DNA of 64,000 nucleotides from Castor canadensis (GCF_047511655.1 NC_133390.1:161856583-161920582), one strand, 5' to 3'; positions 23,643-34,825 are shown, counted from the stretch's first letter. The notes: a model not told the origin generated them from the letters alone. Translations and numbers: made by a program.

Positions 23643-23999
23643 GTGAGTAAGTGGCAAAAACATCACTGCAAGCCCTCTCTGCCTGGGGGCCTCCGTGATG
23701 CCACCACAGCCCAAGAGGTACGGTGTCTCTGCTGAGGCCTGTGGGTGCGTGTTTGCACACGTGCTCCCTCAGGCCACTGTGTCACCATGTTGAATGCAGA
23801 TCTTTCTCTGCTGTGCATGCCAGTGTACCTGTGCCTGCTGCTACCCGTGCTCGGGTGGACCTGAAAGCTTAGGTTCTCTGCCTAAGTATCAGCACAGTTA
23901 CAACACTCTGTTGTCACTGGTGTGTCTGCTGGCACCTGAAGTCTGACAGGCTGTGGGCATTTTCCTCCTTGGAGAAAATCTGAAGGAGCATAGCTCAGT

Positions 24000-24165
24000 G
24001 ATTAAAATGACAGGCACTGGATCCAGACAGCCCTGGGTCCCACCGTGCCTCCCCATGTACTTAGCTGCTGTGGGGTCTTAGGCAGGTAACTTAGCCTCTC
24101 TGAGCTTCAGCTGCTCCATTTGTGATGGTTCCTATCTCCAGGACTATGTGAGTATCACTTGCTTC
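24000..24165 (+). mobile_element. MIR relic
   Basis: gcactggatccagacagccc, ggcaggtaacttagcctctc and gagcttcagctgctcca. Confidence 0.7.
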
Positions 24166-24203
24166 CCACAGGACTAATTGAGCACCACCTCTAATTTGCA
24201 TAG

Positions 24204-24279
24204 GAAGTGTCTTTAGAGAATGGGGACTCAGGAATGAAACGGACCCAGCTCAGTTCCAGGGCTTCTAAGTCTCCTCCAG
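24204..24279 (+). CDS. ARHGAP40: ARHGAP40 coding exon c
   Basis: A small exon (25 codons plus one base) between ttgcatag and CCAG|GTAAGT. It encodes a Ser/Thr-rich, weakly conserved linker (EVSLENGDSG to SKSPP). It was chosen because its phases fit both neighbours and its donor is strong. Confidence 0.78.
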
Positions 24280-24571
24280 GTAAGTGGTCTCCAGGCTGCA
24301 CAAGTGCACTCTGTGAACTGAGAGCTTGCGTATCTCTAAGCATTTCCTCTTTCCTGCTGGTTTCTTCCCTTCCCTGCTTGAGGGCAGAGGAAGGGGCGCT
24401 GCGGAGACAAGGTGGACCCTTAAATGGACTATTCTTATCAGGCTCATGGGCATCAGTCCAGAAAGCCCCTAGTGAGGAAATCACTTCCTAGGGCAGTGGG
24501 CCTGAGTCCAAAGCCTAGGAACTTGCTCCCTGGTAGCCAGTCCTAACTGTCTCTCTGTTTTGATTCCCCAG

Positions 24572-24723
24572 GAACAGCTGAGCCTGACAGGCCACAGGAG
24601 CAGGCTGGGAGGGAGGAAGTCTTCAACATGGACGCTGCCTACTCAGAACAAGCTGCTTCCCTCCTTCAGAGGGCCAGGCCATCTCAAGGAGGCACCTGTG
24701 CCTGGGGCAAGGGTCCCCTACCG
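24572..24723 (+). CDS. ARHGAP40: ARHGAP40 coding exon d
   Basis: Acceptor tgattccccag and donor CCG|GTAAGG. The phase-correct frame reads EEVFNMDAAYSEQAASLLQR (residues about 175-194), a block resembling the SEQ region of ARHGAP18/28. The other open frame was discarded on phase. It ends on a whole codon. Confidence 0.85.
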
Positions 24724-24984
24724 GTAAGGACATTGCCCAAAGGTCTTTAGGCACCAGTACATCCTGGCCCACCCTCCTCACACCTCCATTACTGCCAGGC
24801 ACACAGCAGAGATGTCATTGAATCATTTACTCTGGGCATTTTACTATAAGTTAGATACCTAATGCACTAGAATAACTGAACAATTGAAAAACACACACAG
24901 CACACAAACAAAAAAACCACCGTGTGGCTCTCACACATCAAGCCCCAAAATTAATTTGGAAATAACTAGAGAAGCTATTGATGG

Positions 24985-25092
24985 TGGGTTTTTTGTTTTT
25001 TTTTTTTTTGGTTGTGGTAGTACTGGGGTTTGAACTTAAGGCCTTGTTCTTGCTAGGCAGTCTCTTTACCACTTGAGCCATGCCCACAGTCC
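24985..25092 (-). mobile_element. ID-type SINE
   Basis: gtagtactggggtttgaact after a T run. Confidence 0.8.
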
Positions 25093-25109
25093 AGTAAACT
25101 CAACTGACT

Positions 25110-25199
25110 TTTTTTTTTTTTTCTTTTTGTGGGGGTTTGAACTCAGGGATTCATGCTTGCAAAGCAGGTACTCTCCCATTTAAGCCACTCTGCCAAAGC
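25110..25199 (-). mobile_element. ID-type SINE, same orientation as its neighbour
   Basis: ggtttgaactcagggattca and caaagcaggtactctcccat, only 17 bases from the preceding copy. Confidence 0.8.
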
Positions 25200-25319
25200 T
25201 ATAGTTGGATAGTTTGCTGGACAAGGGAGAACTTTCTAGGAACAAAAGCAAAGAAAACTTCATACCTCAGTGCTGCCAAAATAAATTTTTTAAAAAGAAA
25301 GAAAAAAAAAAAAAAAAAG

Positions 25320-25490
25320 CAAAGAAAACTAGCAGTGAAAATACCAATAGTGCTACCAGATATGGGCTCCCTGCTCCCTAGTCCCTGGCTACTGCATACC
25401 TAGGTAGCTATCATCCAGATCAAGGTCTAGAACCTTCCACTCCCCACACCCCCCAAAAAGCTTCCTCATTCCCTTCCCAGGCAGTCCCCC
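25320..25490. mobile_element. Old LINE-1-like fragment
   Basis: The stretch around ccagatcaaggtctagaac resembles a recurring old L1 3' UTR segment. Orientation is uncertain. Confidence 0.35.
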
Positions 25491-25689
25491 CACCCCAGGC
25501 AGGCTTCCCTGGCTTCTCTCATGGGGTTTGGTCTTTCCCAGGCTCTGCTGCTACTAAAGGAAATTCCTTCACTGACCACGTTTTGGACCGGTTGGGTAGT
25601 CCTGGGTACATTTTCCCTGAGGGCTGCCCTGGCCCTGGCCCCCAGTCTTTCCATGCTCCTGCTTGTAGCCTTTCCCTTCCCTGGGAGAT

Positions 25690-25820
25690 GAGCACTTCAT
25701 TGCACCCCCACTTTATGATAGAAAAAGGATAAGTGAGGCTCAGAGAGGTGAAGTGACAGAGCTGGCTGACATGGAAATGAGAACTGGAGCCCACAGCTGC
25801 TGGACCCCAGAGCCTTCCCA
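25690..25820 (+). mobile_element. MIR relic
   Basis: gtgaggctcagagaggtgaa and gacagagctggctgacatgg. Confidence 0.65.
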
Positions 25821-25845
25821 CTGGCCACTATTCTCTACATCCAAA

Positions 25846-25985
25846 TGGAATTTCACTTCAAGCTTTTCATTTTGCAATAATCTTAGACTCACAAGAAGCT
25901 GCAAAAATAGCAGAGTCCCCGTGTCCTCTTCACTTAGTTTCTTCCAGTGACAATGTCTTCCATAGTCATAGTTCAGCAGATACAG
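25846..25985. mobile_element. Old LINE-1-like fragment
   Basis: Shows the recurring pattern tcacaagaagctgcaaaaat followed by a ccttcacttagtttctt-like block of old L1 ends. Diverged. Confidence 0.4.
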
Positions 25986-26008
25986 TCGCCTTCCTTCCTG
26001 TCTTCCTT

Positions 26009-26067
26009 GTTTTTCAGTACTAGGGATGCTAGGCAAGTGCTTTGCACTTGAGCCATTCCCTGGTCCC
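26009..26067 (-). mobile_element. ID-type SINE, internally deleted
   Basis: Box B is lost; the unit jumps from cagtactagggatgc to taggcaagtgctttgcactt. Confidence 0.6.
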
Positions 26068-26084
26068 TTTGTTTATTTATCTAT

Positions 26085-26300
26085 TCATTGATTTAGGCAG
26101 TACTGTAGTTTTAACTCAGCTAGTCAGGTGCTCTACTGCTTGAGCCACACCTAATAGCCTGTTGTTTTTTTTTTTTAATTTTATTTTTGAGCTAGGGTCT
26201 CTCTAACTTGCACAGGCTGGCCTCAAACTCACAAGTCTCCTGAATCTACCCCCAACGTAGCTGCGATTACGGGCATGCATCACTAAGCCTGCTCACCTAA
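26085..26300 (-). mobile_element. Composite SINE
   Basis: ID part (gtgctctactgcttgagcca) plus a B1-like half (aacgtagctgcgattacggg). Confidence 0.75.
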
Positions 26301-26420
26301 ATACTTATGTAAAAAATCAGAGATAATTAATGCTCTGCACACTCTTGACCTCTTTCTTGACGATTTTTCCCACTAAACAGTGAATGATGGTAATAGTACT
26401 AAGGATGTCACATGTTGACA

Positions 26421-26638
26421 TTTTTGTAGAACTGGGGTTTTGAACTCAGGGCTTCTTGCTGGCAGAGCAGGCACTCTACCACTTGAGCCCACCTCCAGTC
26501 CATTTTGCTCTGGTTATTTTGGAGATGGGGATCTTGCAAACTGTTTGTCTGGGCTGACCTTGATCCTCTGAATCCCAGCCTCCCAAATAGCTAGGATTAC
26601 AGACATGAGCCACCAGCATCTAGCTACATATTGACTTT
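26421..26638 (-). mobile_element. Composite SINE
   Basis: ID part (gaactcagggcttcttgct) plus a B1-like half (aatagctaggattacagaca). Confidence 0.8.
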
Positions 26639-26814
26639 TGACCACAGACCAGGCACTCTCCCAAGTACTTTACATTTGTGATTTCATTTCACTGTAGTGT
26701 TAGTGGTAATCATTTGCATAAGCAAAAATAGTAACAGCTAATAATTATCAAGTATACACTGTGTGTCAGGCACTGTGCTGTGTATACTCTAGCTCTTCAA
26801 TAGTACTGTGATGT

Positions 26815-27130
26815 TGTATTGTCTGTTTTCCATCACTATAACAAAATACCTAAGGCAGTAAACTTATAAAAGGTTTGTTTTGACTCATGGTCCTGGAGAA
26901 TCCACTCCAATTAGGAAGTCTGTGCTTTGCTGTGGCACAGTAAACCATTCACCATATGAGCCAGGAAACAAGAGAGACAGGAAGGGACCAGGATCTCATA
27001 ACTTCCTTCAAAGATATGCCCAGTGACCTAAGGACCTCCCACTAGGTCCCACTCCCTCTCACTAGAGCCACCCTGGAGACCAAGCCTTTAACACACAGAC
27101 CTTTGGGGACCATTCAACATCCAGACATTG
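26815..27130. repeat. Old interspersed repeat
   Basis: tccatcactataacaaaata at the start, and a cattcaacatccagacattg end. Confidence 0.5.
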
Positions 27131-27484
27131 CACTGATATTCGTTCCCCTGTGCAGATGAGAAAATTGACACCAAATGGGTAATAATATCTGCCTGAACGC
27201 AAGATTAAGTCAGGATTTGAATTCGGGAAGTACAACTCAGCCCATGCACTGGGCTGGATTTTAACCATAACAATATCAAGTACAACAATGGAACACTTCC
27301 TTTCCCTTGAGAGCTCCAGCAGGGCACTGGGGGGATAGGCTGACCAAGTCCTTCAGGCAAGGCTGAACAGATTGGCCCCTCTTGCTTGCTGTTTGACCTT
27401 GAACTGCAGAATGCTTAGAGATGCCTGCAGAGCCCCAAGATGGCCTCTAGAGGTCACAGTTGAGCACCATTTACTTTATCATGC

Positions 27485-27509
27485 AGAGAGGAGAGGAGAG
27501 GAGAGGAGC
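27485..27509 (+). repeat. (GAGAG)n short tandem repeat
   Basis: Four tandem copies of a gagag-type pentamer. Confidence 0.8.
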
Positions 27510-27589
27510 ACTGAGCCATGCATGGCAGGCTAGGGTCTGGACAGGGATAAGAGGCACCTGGGGTGATCCCGCTCCCCCAGGCCCTCTGG

Positions 27590-27790
27590 TTGTATTGTAG
27601 GCCATGCAAACAACTCACATTTATTGGAGGCTTGCTAACCTGGCATTTGGCACTGTGCTAACCTCAAGCTCATTTTACACAGACAACAGCCTTCTGAGGT
27701 GGAAAGTACTTGTGATTCCAGCCTGAGAATCAGGTTCAGAATGTCACCAGCTGGTGTGAGGCAGAGCTCGGCCTCGAGTCTCCTGTACCT
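27590..27790 (+). mobile_element. MIR relic, diverged
   Basis: ctcacatttattggaggctt, tttggcactgtgctaacctc and acagacaacagccttctgag keep MIR order. Confidence 0.5.
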
Positions 27791-27920
27791 GGCTCTCAGC
27801 CCACTGCTCGCCCTCCGCCCCCCTCCAACCCAAATGCTTGCAGGGATGGGTGGTGGGGCCTCGGCACACACATCACACATGGCACTCAGTCGGACAAACT
27901 GTCCTTGCTCCCTTCCTTAG

Positions 27921-28095
27921 AAGTTCAGAGTCGCCAAAGGCAGACTCGGCAGGCTCGGCGTGACGAGGATAGGAGACTTGTCCTCGCAGGATATGAAGAA
28001 GGTCCCTCCTTTGGCCCTCATAGAGCTGACGGCGCTCTGTGACATCCTTGGCCTGGACTTGAAGCTGAGCAAGGCGGGGAAGTGGAAAGCCCCAG
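27921..28095 (+). CDS. ARHGAP40: ARHGAP40 coding exon e (pre-GAP segment)
   Basis: Acceptor cttccttag and donor CCAG|GTCAGC. It encodes residues 212-269: a basic start (KFRVAKGRLGRLG), then VTRIGDLSSQDMKKVP and LIELTALCDILGLDLK. The block just before the GAP fold is almost shared with ARHGAP18. The 3.2-kb intron before it is filled with SINEs and old LINE pieces. Confidence 0.93.
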
Positions 28096-28201
28096 GTCAG
28101 CCCCTGCGCAGGAACCTTGGGGATGCTGGTGCGCTGCCACCCACACACGCTCAGTTTCTACAGGAGGTCTGCCGGCTATAGGTTTTCCACACACTACACC
28201 A

Positions 28202-28515
28202 ATTCGCAGGTGCAGTGGCTCAATCCTAGCTACTAAGGAGGTGTAGATGGGGAGGACTGCAGTTCAAGGCCAACCCAGGCAAAAAGTTAGTGGGACTCCA
28301 TCTTACCCAATGGCTGGGCACTGTGGAATACACCGGTCATCCCAGCTACATGGGAAGCACAAATAGGAGGATCACAGTCCAGGCAAGCCCTGGTAAAGAG
28401 AGACCCTATCCTAAAAATAACCAATGTAAAAAGGGCTGAGGGTGTGGCTCAAGTGATAGAGCATTTGCCTAGAAAGCACCAGGTCCTGAGTTCAAGCCTC
28501 AGTACCACCCCAAAA
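28202..28515 (+). mobile_element. Complete composite SINE (B1-like dimer plus ID)
   Basis: Two B1-like arms are followed by an ID unit with box A (tggctcaagtgatagagc) and box B (gagttcaagcc), ending in an A run. Confidence 0.88.
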
Positions 28516-28659
28516 AAATTATCCTGCAGACTTTATTTATTCCTATTGGGGAAATAGAGTAAAATACAGAAAGGGGGACTACAATTTGGATATGAATGCT
28601 GCTAGCCTTTAGTGTTCCATCTTGCATTTGTGTATGAATATCTTTTTTTTTACTTACTA

Positions 28660-28830
28660 GTGGTTGTTGTATCACTCAACTATCGGCACAGTGATGCTAT
28701 ATAACAAACAACCTCCCAGCTCCCAGGCTTGCGTCTTCTGACTCTCACTCCCTTGTGTGGTGAGCTTGGGTTGCTTGGAGGATCAAGGCTGGCTTCTCTC
28801 CAAGCTGGGCTGGGCCTAGATCTGCTCAGG
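28660..28830. repeat. Old interspersed repeat
   Basis: ataacaaacaacctcccagc and ttgcttggaggatcaaggct, diverged. Confidence 0.4.
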
Positions 28831-29017
28831 GATCTCTGCTCTTCTAGGAGCCACAGGCTGTTTGAAGCATTTTTTCCTGGCAGTGCAGAAGCATAGGGGG
28901 CAAATGCTGACCCCAATGCATTTGAAGCCTCTGTTGGATATGTAGGTTCCTGTGCCATTGGACCCAATGGTTCCCACGGCCAAGCCCAAACTACTTCCTT
29001 CCCATCCTCCCTCCCTC

Positions 29018-29093
29018 CAGTGCTGGGAATTGAACCTAGGACCTCAGGAATGCTAGGCAAGTGCTCTACCACTGAGCTATACCCCTAGCCCAG
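29018..29093 (-). mobile_element. ID SINE
   Basis: gggaattgaacctaggacct and accactgagctataccccta are close to the classic ID consensus. Confidence 0.8.
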
Positions 29094-29419
29094 CTCTGCT
29101 TCTGTAATGAGAAGAATTTCCAGCTCACGTGGCAAAGGGTCTGAACACAAGGAGGGATAATGAACTTGGAGCAATAGTGTCGTTTGCCACAAATATTAAA
29201 TATTCTTTGAGAAATAGTTTTTAATCACTGCACTGTCTTCCTTCCTCTGGATACATCATGAATATAGTAGGATGTATCCTAATATACTTAGCACTTCCCT
29301 TTTAGTGAAACGCTGTTATTTCCAAGTTTTTCCCTATTATAAAACAGTCACTATTGTTAAAACTAGAACTTTGTCTGCATCTTCTATTATTTTAGAAAAT
29401 ACTGAAGTTCTTTGGGAAT

Positions 29420-29551
29420 TTTTTTGTTGTTGTCATTGTGTTTTTGGTACAGGGTTTTGTGTTACATAGCCCTGGCTGGCCTGGAACTCACAATCTTCCT
29501 GCCCTTACCTCCTGAGTGCTGGGATTACAGACGTGCACATCCACACTGGCT
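29420..29551 (-). mobile_element. B1-like SINE
   Basis: gccctggctggcctggaact and tgctgggattacagacgtgc. Confidence 0.85.
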
Positions 29552-30137
29552 TTTATTAAGTTCTTAATATATAGTTCTTCAATAGTGTATGGAAATGCTC
29601 ACCTCACTGCATCATTACCAGCATGATGCACTGTTGCTTTTTTGTTGATTTCTTCAAGAACAGGAAGGTGGATGAGGAAGACCAGAGAGGGGTCTGGCAG
29701 AGGGGAGTAGGCTGGTGAAGGCAGAAGGAAGGAAATTGTAAAGAAAACATGGAAGGAGGTCTCAAGCCAGGATGGTTGAGAAGACCTGGGGAATGCATTT
29801 CTTAGGACCTGGGCCCATCCCTGCAAAGCTAGACCCTCTGCCCTAGACTGCTGTCCCTTGTTGTCCCCAGTGCTCCTTGGAGCCACAGCACATTTCCTTT
29901 CAAGCCCTCGGTATCCAGCTGAGATTGTCTGCTCTATGACACACCTGAGGGCTCCTCATTGCCAAGGCTAGGTGCTCCACCTGGTATGGAGACCTTCAGG
30001 CTCAACCATTCTCTCGAGAGCTCAGTTCTTCCTCGGGGGAGGTGTCTGATTGTAGTCACCCACCCATCTTGTGAGCTGGAGCCCAGTGGTCACTGCAGGC
30101 CGCAAGCTGCATCTCCCACTCTTGTGACTTCCCGCAG

Positions 30138-30229
30138 ACACTTGCCTTGTTGGTGTGCCCCTTGACAGCCTGCTGGAAGTTGACCACAAAGTCCTCCCCA
30201 GCATCCAGATCCCACTGCTCCTGCAAGCC
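30138..30229 (+). CDS. ARHGAP40: ARHGAP40 coding exon f (RhoGAP start)
   Basis: Acceptor cttcccgcag and donor GCC|GTAAGT. It encodes residues 271-300, opening the RhoGAP fold with VGVPLDSLLEVD and IQIPLLLQ, the helix leading to the catalytic arginine. Confidence 0.93.
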
Positions 30230-30382
30230 GTAAGTTGCCCCCAGTTTGAAATCTCCATGAGTCTCCCTATCCTTTAGAGTTACAATAACTGTATCCTCCT
30301 TTTACTGATGATGAGATGAGAGAAAGTAACATAAAGCCTTCACCACAGTGCCCGGCTCATGGATGGGGTCAAAAATGCCCTT

Positions 30383-30495
30383 TAGGTTGAGGATGTAGCT
30401 CAGTGGTGGAGGGCTTGCCTGGCATGTGCAAGACTCTGAGTTCATCCCCAACACGGTGAAAAAAAGAAGGAAATAATTTAAAAAAAAAAAAAAAG
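30383..30495 (+). mobile_element. ID SINE with long A tail, 130 bases before exon g
   Basis: gatgtagctcagtggtggag and ctgagttcatccccaac. Confidence 0.8.
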
Positions 30496-30624
30496 CAAGG
30501 CTCTCATTAGGAGGAAAACCTTCTCACCCTCTCTTCTTCCTGGTGTGCATGGGAGGCAAACACAGCCGTTAGACTCTCTCTTCTCAGTGGTGGCTGGTTT
30601 AAATGTTGCTTTCTTCCTTGACAG

Positions 30625-30702
30625 CTGCTGGCCTGTTTGGAGAAGAGAGGGCTGGATGCAAAAGGCATTCTCAGGGTGCCTGGGTCCCAGGCCAGGGTCA
30701 AG
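30625..30702 (+). CDS. ARHGAP40: ARHGAP40 coding exon g (arginine finger)
   Basis: Exactly 26 codons between ttccttgacag and AAG|GTAACG. KGILRVPGS carries the catalytic arginine finger, encoded by AGG at 30673-30675. Its presence argues for an active GAP. Confidence 0.94.
30673..30675 (+). other. ARHGAP40: Arginine finger codon of the RhoGAP domain
   Basis: AGG in the GILRVPG motif. In RhoGAP proteins this Arg enters the GTPase active site and stabilises the transition state. Confidence 0.9.
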
Positions 30703-30884
30703 GTAACGTCTGGCTCCCCCACTGCATCTTGGTTACTATGTTAACTGGGAAAAGATCCAGGTCCTGGTTATCTGTCCTGGTTGACTTGGTCTCTGTGGGC
30801 CGTGGGATTCTAAGAGGACTGGAAAGAGAAGAGGTAACCCAATCGAGCCGGGAGTTAAGAGCACCAGCCGTGGGTCACACTGCC

Positions 30885-31060
30885 AACACCTACTAAGTGG
30901 ACGCTGTGCTCAGCGGTTTCACAGTAGGCCTCTAACCCCCATAGCAACTATGGCAGGGAAGGGCTGTCATTGCCCCACTGTGCAAATGAGGGCATTGAGG
31001 CCCACGACAGGTGGAAGAACAGCTGAAACTGGAGCATTGGGCCAACTTGTCCCTAATGCC
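30885..31060 (+). mobile_element. MIR relic
   Basis: cactgtgcaaatgagggcat and tgaggcccacgacaggtgga, lying just upstream of exon h. Confidence 0.55.
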
Positions 31061-31072
31061 CTCTTCCTTTAG

Positions 31073-31232
31073 GGGCTGGAACAAAAGCTGGAGAGAGACT
31101 TCTATGCTGGCCTTTTCAGCTGGGATGGGGTTCACCCCAATGATGCCTCCGATTTGCTCAAAAGATTCCTGAGGAAGCTGCCGGTGCCTCTGCTCACTGC
31201 CGAGTATCTCCCAGCCTTTGCTGCTGTGCCCA
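31073..31232 (+). CDS. ARHGAP40: ARHGAP40 coding exon h
   Basis: Acceptor ttcctttag and donor CCA|GTGCGT. It encodes residues 327-379. DASDLLKRFLRKLPVPLL is the RhoGAP signature helix, followed by TAEYLPAF. The split codon completes to Asn with the next exon. Confidence 0.94.
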
Positions 31233-31752
31233 GTGCGTGGTGCCAGCCCTTTGCCCGGGGTGGGGGGTCATGCCCTGGTCTTGGTTATAGATTTAGTGGT
31301 GGGAAGGCAGGACACCTGTTTCTAGGAATTCTGTTTCCTCAGATCTCTAACTGATGGGGCAGGAAGTGTGCGCTTGCACATGCATGTGTGAGCGTGTGTG
31401 AGCATGTGTGTGTTGTGTATCAATGTGCATGTCTTCCTGTATTTGTCATCACTCACACGGGTGTGCAGTGTGGCAAGGAGCCACAGTCCCCACCAGTCTT
31501 CATGGGGACCCACACTCCTCCAAATCATGGAGTTGAACTTATCAGGTGTCTAACTGTGTGTCTATGGCACACAGTGTGCATGTCCATCTGTCCGTACGCA
31601 CGCCTACAGGTTGGCATGTGTCACAAGAACCCGTCTCTCTCTATTCTGCATTGATGTATGTTCCTCTCTGGACTTCTTTATAATCCCCAGCATGCAACAG
31701 TCACTTGTATTTTTCTCCAAAGAATAATGCACCTGCAAACTTGAGGGAAACC

Positions 31753-31756
<4 letters not shown>

Positions 31757-31813
<57 letters not shown>
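31757..31813 (+). repeat. (CT)n microsatellite
   Basis: About 28 uninterrupted CT units, in the intron between exons h and i. Confidence 0.95.
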
Positions 31814-31817
<4 letters not shown>

Positions 31818-31879
31818 AAAGCTTTAGGGCTCCTGCCACCAGAACTCCACCCCTCCATAGTGGGACCCTAACAGTCCTC

Positions 31880-32455
31880 TCTAGCTTTTGCGTCTCACAA
31901 CCTCGTTTTTCACCTAAACATACATCAGATCACATGCTGCTTCCTGCTCACCCAACACACTTGGAAAGAGACTCCCTCTTCCTTCCCAGCCTACCAGGCC
32001 CTGCCTGTCTCTGACCCCCTCCTCCTGAGCCCCCTCCCTCCCACAGCCCGGCCACCCCTTTGCTGTTCCTCTTCAGGCCCCTGCGCCTGCGCTCTCTGCC
32101 TGGAAGGTACTCCCTTCCCGCCGTCCTCTGCCTCCTGCTATTCTGACGTCATGTCAATGTCAGCACCTCAAGCAGCCCTGACGTGCCCTGCCACAAGCCC
32201 ACCCGGCCTCTGTAATGACATAATGACAGATGCAACGGTGCCTGTGTTACCCTGCTTTCCTCTCTCTAAGCAGGAACCCTGGCTGGAAATACTCGGATGT
32301 GTCTTTGCTTGTTTGTTGTCTGGTTTTCCCCACGATGTGCGCTCCACTGCCTTATGACTTTGCTTCTTTTGTAACTGGGTCCTAGGTCCTGGACCAGAGC
32401 CTGGTGGGCACCTGATAGGAACCTGATGAGTATTTTCTGAGCAGCAAGTGAATGA
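31880..32455 (+). mobile_element. L2-like relic in an ARHGAP40 intron
   Basis: The ctggaaggtactcccttccc block and a terminal gcaagtgaatgaa tail suggest L2. Diverged, and it includes one CRE palindrome. Confidence 0.45.
32144..32151. promoter_or_regulatory. CRE palindrome in intron h-i
   Basis: TGACGTCA, with a half site (TGACGTG) about 40 bases downstream. Confidence 0.45.
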
Positions 32456-32849
32456 AGGCCATGCAGTCCCCTCTGTCCCCTCTGCAGGACGGGTCTGGTC
32501 TGGCCCTGCAGTTCTTTCTTTGAGTTCTGCAACTACAACCCCTCTCCTCCCCAGAGACCCCCACTCACTCCAGGTGTGGGTCAGGTTTTCCTTTCCAACC
32601 CTCCAATCGCAAAGGATTTTCTTAAACCTTCCACCAGGACAGGTGAGCTCGGCATTCTCCCTCCCAGGGACGACTTGCTTCAGTTCTCACGCTGCACATC
32701 GGGGTGTGTGTAGATGTGAGGGTGCTGTGCATGCACGCATGCGTGAGTGTGTTTGCTTTTTAGTCACAAAGGATGACAGCCCCTAAACCAGCCCTGGTGG
32801 GGGCTCTGTCTGAGAGGGAGGGATTGACCTGAGACCCTCTCTCTTCCAG

Positions 32850-32932
32850 ACCTCCCTGACCTGAAACAGCGCCTGCAGGCTCTTCACCTGCTCATTCTCC
32901 TCCTCCCGGAGCCCAACCGAAACACCTTAAAG
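32850..32932 (+). CDS. ARHGAP40: ARHGAP40 coding exon i
   Basis: Acceptor ctctcttccag and donor AAG|GTAAGG. It encodes LPDLKQRLQALHLLILLLPE and NRNTLK, the helix pair before the GAP core's conserved Asn. The 1.6-kb intron before it holds a (CT)n tract and an L2-like relic. Confidence 0.94.
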
Positions 32933-33620
32933 GTAAGGTTGCCTCCATTCTCTCACCTCAGCCACAACCACAGTAATGACTCCAAATGTGCTGGTTTAGT
33001 TACTCATTCAACAACCATGCCAGGTGTTTTTTTGTGCGTGTGTGTGTGTGGTGAGGTGGTCATCAGTGTAGGTCTTTCCAGATTTTTTTCCTAAAAAAGC
33101 AAAGAGGTCCTGCAAGGGAAAGAGCCTCTGGAGTGGTCTGCACAGAATAGCAGCTCTGTGTGGTGCTAACAGGTGTTGCAGGGAAAGTGCTCTGTGTGCC
33201 AGGGAGACACAGAAGCTGTGGAATGAGGCCCAGGATAACTCTTTCCTGTGGGCTTCTTGGAGCTGTCCATACATGGAGGCCTGGAGAATCTCCCAGGGGG
33301 CCTGTGGCACCTTCCAAACTCAGTTGAGCTCATACCCTTTTGTTGTGTGAGGCGTTGCATGGCCCTGGGATTCTGTGGGGAGCTGGATTAGGAAACAGTC
33401 CCCTAAGGGCTTCCCACTGTGTCTTCTGGGAGTGGGTGACTGGGGGTAGGGGCTGGGAACAGCCTTGGCTTAGCTCTCTGTGCCCACGATCCTGGCCGTC
33501 CTTGGGTCAGACTCAAAATGTGCCTGCAAGGGTGAGCATTTGAGGAGGCCTGGGCACCAGAGAGCACCAGTTCCAAGTGGAGTTTTTGGGAGGGGGGGTT
33601 GTTGGTGTTGGGGGTGGTTT

Positions 33621-33830
33621 TGTTTGCTTCTTTGTTCTTGTTTTCTAGTACTGTAGATGGAACGAGTCAAGGGCTCTGCCACTTGCACCATTCACCACAC
33701 CACCAGACCTCTTTTTTTGTTTGTTTCTGAGATAAGGTCTCACTATCTTTGCTTGAGCTAGCCTCAAACTACAATCCTCCTAATTCTGCCTCCTGCGTAG
33801 TTGGCTCATGCCACCACTCACAGCTCCACA
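33621..33830 (-). mobile_element. Composite SINE, diverged
   Basis: ID remnant (ttctagtactgtagatggaa) and a B1-like half. Its right end lies inside the 152-bp duplication. Confidence 0.6.
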
Positions 33831-34053
33831 CTTCCTTTTCAGTAACTAAGGATAAAGAAGCTTCCTGAATGATTGTTTTGGGAGCTGCAAAAGCTAACAC
33901 ATGCTTGAGCTAGCCTCAAACTACAATCCTCCTAATTCTGCCTCCTGCGTAGTTGGCTCATGCCACCACTCACAGCTCCACACTTCCTTTTCAGTAACTA
34001 AGGATAAAGAAGCTTCCTGAATGATTGTTTTGGGAGCTGCAAAAGCTAACACA
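33750..34053 (+). repeat. Perfect 152-bp tandem duplication
   Basis: Two head-to-tail copies (33750-33901 and 33902-34053) with no mismatch by eye and a shared TG at the junctions. Confidence 0.93.
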
Positions 34054-34107
34054 TGAGAAATTATGGAGTATAAGATGAAGTTCTTTATGGGTGCTCAATA
34101 TATGCCT

Positions 34108-34225
34108 GGCCTCCCTCCCTCCCTCCCTCCCTCCATCCCTCCATCCCTCCCTCCTTATCTTCCTTCCTTCCTATCCACCATTCTTCCTCCCTCCCTCCTC
34201 CATCCATCTTCCCATCCTTCCATCT
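34108..34225 (+). repeat. CCCT-rich simple repeat
   Basis: A pure CCCT start fading into CCTT/CCAT words. Confidence 0.9.
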
Positions 34226-34825
34226 CTCTGTCCCTCTGTTCATCCTTACTGGCCATGTGGTCCTCGGCACATTCTCCAAGCCAGTGTCCTTCTCTGTAAA
34301 ACAGGCACAGTAGTCAAATCTGCCTTAAGAGCTGCTGTGAGGACTCAGTGAGATGGTAACCAAGTATAGCAAATGGTGTAACTGCAGGGCAGGAACACAA
34401 GGCATAACAGTAGCTGTCATCCTATACCCTTCCTCCCAGCATCTCTGCTTCCCTCCTCTTTCCTTTGTATTTTGGTTTGGTCCAGACTCCAGAAAGAAGG
34501 AGCTGTCCTGGGGCTCACCAAGAAAAGGCCCCCTTTCCAGACCTGTGGCTCTTTTTGACTAGAAGTTGCCACCTGACCCTGATGTCTTTTAATCTCAGAG
34601 AACACAGGAAGGGAGAGAGTTTGGGTCACATTTTGCAGAGCAGGAAACTGGGACACAGAGAGGTCACCTAGTGGGCTTGTGGCAAAGCTGGAACTGAGAC
34701 TCTCCCCTTGCCCTCCAACCCCTGGTTCCTTTCTAGTACCTACGTGATCCGTGAGGATGTTCTGGGAAGGTGGGGGGCACCAGGGATGTGCTGGGCTTTA
34801 AGGCAAGTTCTGTTTTCTTCCCTAG

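Larger units (their letters stand above)
24724..27920 (+). other. ARHGAP40 intron d-e, repeat-filled
   Basis: About half is repeat: five ID-type or composite SINEs, two old LINE-1-like pieces, a MIR and an old interspersed repeat at 26815-27130, plus a short (GAGAG)n run at 27485-27509. Confidence 0.6.
28096..30137 (+). other. ARHGAP40 intron e-f
   Basis: Contains one complete composite SINE, an old repeat (28660-28830), an ID SINE and a B1-like SINE. 29560-30130 is single-copy with no exon signal. Confidence 0.55.
32933..34825 (+). other. ARHGAP40 intron i-j
   Basis: Contains a minus composite SINE overlapping a perfect 152-bp tandem duplication, a CCCT-rich array, and two MIR-like segments (34255-34430 and 34600-34720). 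Confidence 0.55.

Noticed and set aside
31757..31858. Arg/Glu-rich minus-strand frame
   Set aside because: It is the (CT)n microsatellite read in reverse.
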